Positions 35,043 to 42,321 of a stretch of DNA of 64,000 bases are shown here, piece after piece. A model generated the notes under the pieces. It did no database searches, was not told the DNA's origin, and was given only the letters and a program-made list of their open reading frames with translations. The translations under genes and the position numbers were made by a program. Every line of letters begins with the position of its first letter. Within the stretch, counting starts at the first letter, position 1. The stretch comes from CAYFLR01 sp964343805 (GTDB lineage Bacteria > Bdellovibrionota_B > Oligoflexia > CAYFLR01). The DNA lies in contig CAYFLR010000011.1 of the NCBI GenBank assembly GCA_964343805.1, forward strand, positions 1 to 64,000, given 5' to 3'.

Positions 35043-36523
35043 AAGTCCTCGCCTAAATGTTGTTTAATCTGATCGGTTGCCCGTTGAATTGTATTTTGTA
35101 CTGGAATGTTGTCTTCGTGAGCTTGCATAAGATTGTGCAAAGTGGGAAGACAGCTTTTGTTGCCAATTTCACCCAAGGCTTCAATGGCAGATAATTTCAC
35201 TGGCATACTTTTTTCAAACTGTGCCAAGGTTCCAAGTATTTTAACTCTTTCAGCTGTTTTTTTACGAGCTAGCCCTTTGCAGACACACTTTCTAATGTAA
35301 GAGAGACCTTTGGGATCTAAGTTGTCTTGATAAAAATCCATAACTTTTTTGTCTGCATAATTACCCATTTCAATGATGGCCTGTCCTAAAGCTTCAAAAG
35401 CCAGGTGTTTCTTTTTCTTGGTGACAAAAGAGAGAAACTCTTTCTGGTCAATGTCTGCAATGTCTTGAATAATCTCTGATTGAAGGCTGGCCCCATATTT
35501 GAGTAAGCCTTCGATGGTTTTCGGTTTGGCTTTGTAGTTTTCCTTTATGAGCTGAACTTGGTGATCAACTATTTGAGATTTAACCAGGTCGGTACCCTCC
35601 TTCTTAAGTTGGAGAAACTGGCCTTTAGCTTTTAAAATAAAGAGGATATTATTGGCTTTCAATTTGCGTATCACTGCCCTCAGTTTATCCATTGGAATGT
35701 GAGCAAAAAGTTCGGCAGAATTCTTTAGATCCTCTTTTTTGACAAGTTTAGTCTTTAATTTTGAAGGAATTTTTCCCTGTTGTAATAAACTCAGCAATTG
35801 TTTTTGATCCAGTTTGTTGCCAAGAGTTTCAATTTGAATAAGCAGGCTTTCTAAGTCTTGATCTGAAATAAGATTCCCACAAGATTGATTGAGATTGAGC
35901 AGTTTCTCCTGAATAGGTTGATATTTGAACTGCTGCTGTTCGCTAAAAAACTCTAAAATGGCTTCAATCATAATGCGATCAAGACCTCCCACAAAAGTCT
36001 TCTCTTTGCTTTTGGTGGCGGGATCACTTTTGATCTTATTCATAGTTTGAATCACTACATTAATATTCTGATGCAGACGATGGAATAGCGCTTCCGAAAT
36101 ACAGATTTCGTGAAGCAGTTCGAAGTGGGACTGACTGTTGTAACCTTTATGGCAGACATGTTTGATAAAAGCCTTCTCAGAGGAATTATCTTCGAAAAGA
36201 TCCATATCGAAATTGTGCTGGAGTATCACTATGGCATCCCTTAAATAGGAATCCAAGGGATTCGAATTGAAGCAGTAAAACTCTTCTAAATACTCTTTGA
36301 AAAAACTGTAAAACACCGAGTTAGACAGCCATTGTTGATTCTTATGCCCATAGTAAATCAGATCCAGGTTGAGGTTTTCCAAAACAATGGGAGAGAGAGT
36401 GGTGTCTTTCTCCAAGTGTTTTCTCGCTTTGAGGGTGAGTTCATGAATCAAATGTCTCAATTTAGCCAAACTGATCTGCTGGTTGAGATAATTGTACTTC
36501 CTTTTGATGACAGAGTACAACAT
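35039..36523 (-). CDS. Cytoplasmic helical-repeat (HEAT-like) protein
   Basis: Encodes 494 residues without signal peptide or membrane helices, almost all amphipathic helix. The C-terminal end has clear HEAT-like units (VKLSAIEALGEIGNKSCLPTLHNLM). HEAT repeats are protein-protein scaffolds. First gene of an operon with a lipoprotein and an exported phospholipase-D-like protein; the two overlapping codons (ATGA) point to coupled translation. A cytoplasmic partner for two exported proteins is odd. Function unknown. Confidence 0.65.
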   Translation of the reverse strand: MLYSVIKRKYNYLNQQISLAKLRHLIHELTLKARKHLEKDTTLSPIVLENLNLDLIYYGHKNQQWLSNSVFYSFFKEYLEEFYCFNSNPLDSYLRDAIVILQHNFDMDLFEDNSSEKAFIKHVCHKGYNSQSHFELLHEICISEALFHRLHQNINVVIQTMNKIKSDPATKSKEKTFVGGLDRIMIEAILEFFSEQQQFKYQPIQEKLLNLNQSCGNLISDQDLESLLIQIETLGNKLDQKQLLSLLQQGKIPSKLKTKLVKKEDLKNSAELFAHIPMDKLRAVIRKLKANNILFILKAKGQFLQLKKEGTDLVKSQIVDHQVQLIKENYKAKPKTIEGLLKYGASLQSEIIQDIADIDQKEFLSFVTKKKKHLAFEALGQAIIEMGNYADKKVMDFYQDNLDPKGLSYIRKCVCKGLARKKTAERVKILGTLAQFEKSMPVKLSAIEALGEIGNKSCLPTLHNLMQAHEDNIPVQNTIQRATDQIKQHLGEDL

Positions 36524-36645
36524 AGCTAGCTCCGAGGGTTTTTGTTTTTTTATAAAAAAAATTTACTTAATAGCAATATAACGCTAACATATTTAACCTG
36601 CTTTTTCAACGAGCTTCCTGAAAATAATGTAATTGATTTAGGTTT

Positions 36646-37383
36646 TTATCTTCCGGTGGCTAGCTCCAATTGGTAATAAAAACCATTGGGAACGATCGCC
36701 TTGATAATGACCCTTTTTCCACGGGGTAAGGTCATGGCTAATTCGCTTCCAATGGTTTGCACATCGCCCACACTTACTACATTGGTACGGATATTTCCTT
36801 TTCCTGTCACCGGATCAACAACACGGGTGACATAAGTCGGATGGGTATGAGCCACCTCAATGGCGGCAATTCCCGTGGCACTCCCTCTTAAGAGCTCGAA
36901 CAGCTCATACCGAGCTGAACTAAAATCCACATCGTTCACATTACCGGTTTTTTTTATAGGAGTTTCAATGATTTGCCCATTTTCTAAATGCAGCCGGAAA
37001 GTGAGAACTTCTCGCGGCTTTTCATTGATATTGGACTCTTTTATAAGTTGGTTTTCAAAAGCTGTATTTCTTACGACTCGTTGAAAACCCACATCTGATT
37101 CCACCACTGGCGGTAACTCTTCATATTTTAACAGATTAATAATACTGTTCTTTTGAAGGGGACGATCCATCTTTTTACAAAATTTAATCAGATTCTTAAA
37201 TTGGACTTGGGAGAGAGTTTCTGCGGGCCAGATGACCTCACTCATTTCTAGGGGTTTAGGGAAGATTCTAGTACGAACTGTCTCTAATGCTTTACACCAA
37301 TTAATTCCATAGGTTGCAGATATAGGGAGGAAGGTGAGCACCAAAAACGCTCCGTAGATACTGTATCTTCTGAATTTGTTCAT
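36646..37383 (-). CDS. Secreted JAMM/MPN-like metalloprotease-fold protein
   Basis: About 245 residues from ATG 37383 (in-frame starts exist to 37407; none has a good ribosome binding site). A signal peptide is clear (FLVLTFLPISATYG). The C-terminal half carries HTHP followed about 24 residues later by SVGD, the H-x-HP...SxxD zinc signature of JAMM/MPN+ isopeptidases, with a Glu earlier in the same strand (AIEVAHTHP). JAMM domains usually work in the cytoplasm (for example RadC-like or deubiquitinase-like), so an exported version is unusual. Peptidase activity is inferred from motif only. Confidence 0.55.
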   Translation of the reverse strand: MNKFRRYSIYGAFLVLTFLPISATYGINWCKALETVRTRIFPKPLEMSEVIWPAETLSQVQFKNLIKFCKKMDRPLQKNSIINLLKYEELPPVVESDVGFQRVVRNTAFENQLIKESNINEKPREVLTFRLHLENGQIIETPIKKTGNVNDVDFSSARYELFELLRGSATGIAAIEVAHTHPTYVTRVVDPVTGKGNIRTNVVSVGDVQTIGSELAMTLPRGKRVIIKAIVPNGFYYQLELATGR

Positions 37384-37428
37384 GAATTCATTATACATTA
37401 AATACAATTATTTATTGTTAGAATTTAT

Positions 37429-37600
37429 GGCGGACAATTCTCAGTCTCTCATTTTCAGAACCTCACTTCTGTCCGCTAAAAGCCCTCAAATGCGGACAGA
37501 ACTTAAGGTCTCACTGTTAGAACTAGGCTTCTGTCCGTTTTTTGGCGGAAAAAGCGGACAAAACTTGGGTTCTCATTTTCAGAACCTTACTTCTGTCCAC
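37429..37600. repeat. Three tandem 62-bp units, each an inverted repeat
   Basis: Units begin with GCGGACA at 37430, 37492 and 37554, exactly 62 bases apart. Each unit ends with CTTCTGTCCG/AC about 40 bases later, so its two ends are complementary. The middle carries TCTCA-TTTCAGAACC or TCTCACTGTTAGAACTAGG. The array starts about 46 bp upstream of the secreted JAMM-like gene, where its promoter should be. It is neither a CRISPR (units are near-identical throughout, no variable spacers) nor coding. Confidence 0.75.
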
Positions 37601-37716
37601 TTTACTCTCAATACGGTCACTTACCATAACCTCTAGGGCGAATCTTTGCTATCCTGCATGTACGATGATCCCGTAGGTTCGTTCTTGTATTGCTTCATGT
37701 TGAAGTGTGAACAGGC

Positions 37717-37758
37717 GATTTGCGTAATCTCCGCCGTTCAGGGCGGAGTTAGCAAATC
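37717..37758. other. Strong hairpin
   Basis: GATTTGC (37717-37723) pairs with GCAAATC (37752-37758), and CTCCGCC (37729-37735) with GGCGGAG (37742-37748), around GTTCAG. It is followed by TTTAAAAATT on the plus strand. It lies between the tandem array and the assembly gap, with no gene it obviously serves. Confidence 0.5.
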
Positions 37759-37806
37759 TTTAAAAATTAATACTTCCTTACTGTAGAAGAATCCCACGCA
37801 TCTATG

Positions 37807-37903
37807 NNNNNNNNNNNNNNNNNNNNNNNNNNNNNNNNNNNNNNNNNNNNNNNNNNNNNNNNNNNNNNNNNNNNNNNNNNNNNNNNNNNNNNNNNNNNNN
37901 NNN
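37807..37903. other. Assembly gap
   Basis: Ninety-seven N. The start of the large lipoprotein gene that continues from 37905 is inside or just before it; an ATG at 37804 immediately precedes the gap. The remaining part of 37408-37806 holds the tandem array and the hairpin and no gene. Confidence 0.9.
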
Positions 37904-37904
37904 T

Positions 37905-40010
37905 TTGTTATTTATCTTTTTTCTTATAATCGCGTGCAAACCCGCAGAAGAGGACAGTGAAGCAAAATCTGCCAGTGTTGCTCCGGCTGGACGTTACTTC
38001 GATACCCACGATAGCCTAACTATGCCCCTATTCTGTCAGGAAGATCCACATGTTGCGGTGGATCAAGCTAAGTTAGAAAAGCTCATTAACCCTAAACCAG
38101 ATTCTTCAACTGAAAATATGGGACCTTTGGTGAAGTTTATGGTGGCCAATGACCATGAAAAAAAGGCCTTTCTGGATGGGTTAAAAACTCATTCCTTAGC
38201 GGAACTTGAAAATAGTTTCGCTGAGACAGGTTTGATGATTGCCTGTGCCCTTAAAGAAGCTATCGAATTAGAGCAGCTGACTGAACAGGAAATAAAGGAT
38301 TACAGATATCAAATTCAAATGATATCCCATGTGGAAATCTCCAAATGTGATGATGATCAGATGATTGCCTATGATACTCTTTACTCTGATGCTCAGATCG
38401 GTGTGAGTTCCTTGCGTGATTTTGTGTTAATGCTTGTACAAGATGAGAAGTCCATTGTGCTGGAAGCTTTTAACGATGAAATATATGATCATGAGTTGGC
38501 TCTTTATCGGGCTCCCCAAGCAGATCTTGATGAGCAAATTGAGAACATTGAGAAGGTTTTTGATGGAGAAGCCCCAACCTCTGAGTGGGGAACCAAGGTT
38601 GATTTTAAGAAGGTCATCAGAGGTAAGGATATCAAATTACCCCTCCTTCCAGAATACAGGTTCCATGATGTAAATGAGGATGAATTGAATGATATTCTTT
38701 GGACCATAGAGTCTATTTATCAAACCTCGTTTTCCGTTGCTCGTGAAGAATATCTGAGTCAAAACAACTTTTCCCCGGATCAAATTGTGGCTGAAGATCT
38801 TCGAAATGCCCATAAGGATGAATTTGAAGTTCAATTGGATTTGCTAAAAATTGAATCCCTTTCAAAGGGGGTTCTAAGTATTCTTTCCGAGACACCTGTA
38901 ATACTTTATATAAATAAAGAAGAGTTTTCCCATGGGGAAGTATTGGGAGCTTTATTGAGGGTCTATCAAAATGCAGATCAGATAATAAAAGACATGAAAA
39001 ACGATGGTTATGATAGTGAACCATTGGTTGCCAATAGTTCTTTTGTTCATGCTTATATTAGAAAAAATGTAGATCAATGTTTTGCTGCTCATACTGCTTG
39101 GAGAGACTATAAATCCTCCCAAGCTTGGCAAACAGGTATGTACACTCTAGGTGTGTTTGCCGTTACTTTTGGTTCGGGAATTCTTCTTCCTGGCTTTGGC
39201 TCCCTCCTGGTTTCTTTAGCCATTGATGCTCTCTTTATTAAGAACTATTTTGATGAACTGGAGCAGGTTAAAATATGGTCTGGAGCTTTTGTAGGTGAGA
39301 ATTACGAGTTGGAGAAGATGGTAGAGAAGCAAGCTGATATGAGGAAGAAAATTGCCATACAGATATTTGGTGCCAGTGTTGGAACTTTAATGGGGGCATT
39401 AAGTAGCCGTTTAGTGAATACCGCCGTTACTAAAACCCGAGAAACTATTCTATTTAAGAAGGGTTTTAATGTGGACAAATATCGGGAGGTAAGATTCACC
39501 GTTGGAATGACGGAAACGGGTGAGTATATCATGCTCGATCGGGGCGATATAATGGCCTATAATATGCAGGCTATTTTGCGACATATTAAGCAGCTCAGTA
39601 AAGCGGGTAAGTTACCCGAAGATTTGAGTGGTATACTAGAAAATGGGATATTAAAGGATCAAGGAAAGCTGGAACGCCTAGCAAATACCACCTATCTAAA
39701 AGCCTATAACCCCGATTATTCAAAGGAAGCGGAGTACCTCAAAGAATTCACCATTAAAGCAGAAGAGATTCCCAATTTCTTTGTAAGAGTTGGAGATAAT
39801 ATGGATGAAGAAATCATCCGGGCAGCAGCTAAGGGTATGGAAGAAATGGGAGAGGTGAGCCATTTACTGGAGACTCTTCTTATTCGCTCGGAAAATAAAC
39901 GATCGATTCCTGGGATGATTCGAGCTTTGGTCAATAACCGACTCAACTCTATACTATCAAGACCTCTTTCTAAGGCGGCGGGCCAGGCGGGACAGGAAAC
40001 CGATTTATAA
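37905..40010 (+). CDS. Large lipoprotein, 5' end missing in gap
   Basis: At least 701 residues. The visible N-terminus (LLFIFFLIIACKP) is the end of a lipoprotein signal, so only the first few codons are lost in the gap at 37807-37903. The protein is acidic and helical; residues about 405-440 are hydrophobic and Gly-rich (GVFAVTFGSGILLPGFGSLLVSLAI), and about 485-500 are a second weaker hydrophobic stretch, suggesting it also inserts into a membrane. The stop overlaps the purN end by 41 bp on the opposite strand. No family recognised. Confidence 0.65.
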   Translation: MLFIFFLIIACKPAEEDSEAKSASVAPAGRYFDTHDSLTMPLFCQEDPHVAVDQAKLEKLINPKPDSSTENMGPLVKFMVANDHEKKAFLDGLKTHSLAELENSFAETGLMIACALKEAIELEQLTEQEIKDYRYQIQMISHVEISKCDDDQMIAYDTLYSDAQIGVSSLRDFVLMLVQDEKSIVLEAFNDEIYDHELALYRAPQADLDEQIENIEKVFDGEAPTSEWGTKVDFKKVIRGKDIKLPLLPEYRFHDVNEDELNDILWTIESIYQTSFSVAREEYLSQNNFSPDQIVAEDLRNAHKDEFEVQLDLLKIESLSKGVLSILSETPVILYINKEEFSHGEVLGALLRVYQNADQIIKDMKNDGYDSEPLVANSSFVHAYIRKNVDQCFAAHTAWRDYKSSQAWQTGMYTLGVFAVTFGSGILLPGFGSLLVSLAIDALFIKNYFDELEQVKIWSGAFVGENYELEKMVEKQADMRKKIAIQIFGASVGTLMGALSSRLVNTAVTKTRETILFKKGFNVDKYREVRFTVGMTETGEYIMLDRGDIMAYNMQAILRHIKQLSKAGKLPEDLSGILENGILKDQGKLERLANTTYLKAYNPDYSKEAEYLKEFTIKAEEIPNFFVRVGDNMDEEIIRAAAKGMEEMGEVSHLLETLLIRSENKRSIPGMIRALVNNRLNSILSRPLSKAAGQAGQETDL

Positions 40011-40575
40011 GCTCTTGGACCTGGATTTTTGCATGGGCTTCTGCTGGTGTTTCAAATCCATTTAAGGAGACTGTTTTTTGTAAAATGATAGGGCCGGTAT
40101 CCACACCCTCATCTACAAAATGAACCGTACAGCCGGTGACTTTCACCCCTTTTGCAAGGGCTTGCTCTACAGCATGGAGACCGGGAAAAGAGGGAAGTAA
40201 TGAGGGGTGTATATTAATGATTCGTCCTTTGTATTGTTTGACTATCTCAGAATGGAGTATGCGCATATAGCCAGCCAGGATTACTAAATCGATTTCATAA
40301 TGCTCGAGCGCAGAAAGAATATCGTAGTCTCGACGAGGTAGATCTAACTCTTTGGTCCACTCTTCATGACCATCTAGGACTAGGGGATGATTTCTATTTC
40401 CTACCACCAAGGAAGGAATGCCTAAATCATCTGCTAGTTGTCTTCCGGGGCATTCTGGTTTATCCGTAAGACCTACGGTGATCTCACATCCGGTGAGTTG
40501 GTCTTTATTTATATTTTGAGCGATGGTTCTAAAGTTACTTCCGGTACCTGAAAAAAGAACGGCAATTTTAATCAT
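39970..40575 (-). CDS. purN: Phosphoribosylglycinamide formyltransferase
   Basis: Encodes 201 residues. Catalyses 10-formyl-THF-dependent formylation of GAR, third step of purine synthesis, in the cytoplasm. Diagnostic blocks: VLFSGTGSNF, the AGYMRIL region, NIHPSLLPSFPG with the catalytic Asn-His, and GCTVHFVDEGVDTGPII with the catalytic Asp. The C-terminus is short and ends in a Pro-rich tail (VPPGPPP) in place of the usual EHxLYP helix end; it reads over the tail of the convergent lipoprotein gene. It overlaps purM by 8 bp, so the two are translationally coupled. Confidence 0.93.
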   Translation of the reverse strand: MIKIAVLFSGTGSNFRTIAQNINKDQLTGCEITVGLTDKPECPGRQLADDLGIPSLVVGNRNHPLVLDGHEEWTKELDLPRRDYDILSALEHYEIDLVILAGYMRILHSEIVKQYKGRIINIHPSLLPSFPGLHAVEQALAKGVKVTGCTVHFVDEGVDTGPIILQKTVSLNGFETPAEAHAKIQVQELINRFPVPPGPPP

Positions 40576-41632
40576 GGAAGATCACTCCCTCTTTATCATT
40601 TTCCTGTTTGGAGGATAACTCTCCGAGTTGATAAAAGGGCTGGTTTAACTTGTTAAAAAGATCTTTCAAAGAGGTGAGTTCGTCGGGGTTAATAACAATA
40701 ACCATCCCTACTCCGCAGTTAAAAACTCTGAGGAGTTCATTATCATCAATATGGGCTCGCTCTTTAATCTCTTGGAAAATAGCAGGAATTTCCCAGGAGG
40801 ATCGAGAGATGTGACAACTTAAATGATCGGGTAAAACTCGGGGTAAATTCTCTAACAAACCTCCGCCGGTAATATGAGAAAGGGCTTTAGGTAGAAGAAT
40901 TTCTTTAATCTGTTTGATTAGTCGAACATAAATAGTAGTTGGGGTGAGAATTTCCTCTCCCAGGGTTTTCCCACCGAGCGAGTCTAATTGGGTCTCCACT
41001 GTCATCTTCTCCTTGTCGAAGAAGACTTTTCTGACCAGTGAAAAGCCATTGCTGTGCACTCCAGAAGATGGAATTCCGATTAAAAGGTCTCCGGCTTCTG
41101 CTTTGCTGCCATCAATGATTCGTTGTTCGTCAACTACTCCCACTGAAAAACCAGCCAGATCGTAATCATCACCCGCATACATAGAGGGCATCTCGGCGGT
41201 TTCTCCACCAATGAGGGGTATATCGCTTTGTTCGCAGCCAGTTAAAATGCCTTTGATAATTTCCTTGGATATTTCTGGAGAAAGATGGCCGGTGGCAAAG
41301 TAATCGAGGAAGTAGAGCGGGTCGGCTCCACAAACAATGAGGTCATTAACACACATGGCTACCAGATCGATGCCAATGGTATCATGTTTCTGCATCAGGT
41401 GAGCTACTTGTAGTTTGGTCCCAACTCCATCGGTAGCAGAAACCAGGACAGGATTAGGGGTTTTCTTTAAATCCAGTTTATAGAGTGAGGCAAACCCTCC
41501 AATTCCTTGCAGGACATTTCTGTTTAGCAGCTTCTTACTGGAAGCAGCTATATGCTTTGAGAAATCATTACCTGCGGTGATGTTAACCCCTGAATTTTCA
41601 TAAGTTATCGGTGTGTTAGGTCTATCATTCAT
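40568..41632 (-). CDS. purM: Phosphoribosylformylglycinamidine cyclo-ligase (AIR synthetase)
   Basis: About 354 residues from ATG 41632 (AGGGG five bases upstream; the frame opens further to 41665 without a site). Closes the imidazole ring with ATP (fifth purine step). Landmarks: GIGGFASLY, ATDGVGTKL, the NDLIVCGADPLYFLDYFATG block, IGGETAEMP and SSGVHSNGFSLVRK of the ATP-binding family. First gene of the purM-purN pair; divergent from rpsO, with promoters for both in 41633-41800. Confidence 0.95.
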   Translation of the reverse strand: MNDRPNTPITYENSGVNITAGNDFSKHIAASSKKLLNRNVLQGIGGFASLYKLDLKKTPNPVLVSATDGVGTKLQVAHLMQKHDTIGIDLVAMCVNDLIVCGADPLYFLDYFATGHLSPEISKEIIKGILTGCEQSDIPLIGGETAEMPSMYAGDDYDLAGFSVGVVDEQRIIDGSKAEAGDLLIGIPSSGVHSNGFSLVRKVFFDKEKMTVETQLDSLGGKTLGEEILTPTTIYVRLIKQIKEILLPKALSHITGGGLLENLPRVLPDHLSCHISRSSWEIPAIFQEIKERAHIDDNELLRVFNCGVGMVIVINPDELTSLKDLFNKLNQPFYQLGELSSKQENDKEGVIFHD

Positions 41633-41803
41633 AATGTCCCCTGCTATCCCAGCTCCTTTTAGCATTTAAACGCGGCCATTCTACATACAAATATATGCTT
41701 TGACAACGCTTTAATCAGGGAAAAGGTATTTACTTTTACTTGGACATTGTATATAGTCGTAGCCTATTTTTGCACTTGGAGTCTCTCACAATGGGCAAAA
41801 CAG

Positions 41804-41888
41804 GGATTCGTTATTAAAAGGTTAGGGCCTTAAAGTCCGATAGTAACGGAACTTTAGGGCGTTGTACTAACGTTTTGATAGCGAATCC
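41804..41888 (+). ncRNA. Structured rpsO leader, candidate S15 autoregulatory RNA
   Basis: Bases 41804-41819 (GGATTCGTTATTAAAA) pair with 41873-41888 (TTTTGATAGCGAATCC) in an unbroken 16-bp helix (two G-U). Inside, GTTAG (41821-41825) pairs with CTAAC (41867-41871), and TAAAGT-CCG (41831-41839) pairs with CGG-A-ACTTTA (41847-41856) around ATAGTAA. The structure ends 85 bases before the rpsO ATG at 41974. In several phyla ribosomal protein S15 represses its own synthesis by binding folded leaders of varied architecture; regulation here is inference. Confidence 0.6.
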
Positions 41889-41973
41889 ACCTAACATCCC
41901 AAACAATCAAACTTTGGGGATAAATTCACCGAGAGACATTTTTAACAACTATGGAGTTATGGAGTAAATTAGT

Positions 41974-42243
41974 ATGGCTTACACAAGTGAATTGATTACA
42001 AGTACCATTGACAAGTTTAAGAAGCATGACAATGACACAGGCTCACCTGAAGTTCAGATTGCCTTGTTATCCAAGCGAATTGAGTATCTTACCGATCATT
42101 TTAAAACCCACAAAAAAGATCATCATTCTCGTCGCGGCTTATTAAAGCTTATTGGTAAACGTAGAAATCTACTTAAGTACGTTCGTGGAAAAAGTGAAGA
42201 TCGTTATAAAACTATCATTAAAGAACTTGGTCTACGTAAGTAA
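41974..42243 (+). CDS. rpsO: 30S ribosomal protein S15
   Basis: Encodes 89 residues, the normal length. S15 binds 16S rRNA early in assembly of the small subunit platform. Conserved blocks: DTGSPEVQIALLSKRIEYLTDHFKTHKKDHHSRRGLL, and the C-terminal GKRRNLLKYV. It is followed by a hairpin and then pnp, the widespread rpsO-pnp order. The 5' leader is strongly folded (41804-41888), which suggests feedback control. Confidence 0.97.
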   Translation: MAYTSELITSTIDKFKKHDNDTGSPEVQIALLSKRIEYLTDHFKTHKKDHHSRRGLLKLIGKRRNLLKYVRGKSEDRYKTIIKELGLRK

Positions 42244-42253
42244 TTGAAAAGGT

Positions 42254-42299
42254 AAGCTCCTGTCAGGGTTTTTAATGACCTCTGATGGGAGCTTTTTCT
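42254..42299 (+). terminator. rpsO-pnp intercistronic terminator/processing hairpin
   Basis: AAGCTCC (42254-42260) pairs with GGAGCTT (42288-42294), with further pairing of TGTCAGG to CCTCTGAT inside, followed by TTT CTT. In Escherichia coli this place has an rpsO terminator and an RNase III site that controls pnp; here partial termination with read-through to pnp is likely. Confidence 0.7.
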
Positions 42300-42321
42300 T
42301 GAAAAAAAAGAAAGGATTCAA

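Noticed and set aside
37429..37600. Small CRISPR array
   Set aside because: Whole units are repeated with no unique spacers, and the ends of each unit pair with each other; no cas gene is seen.
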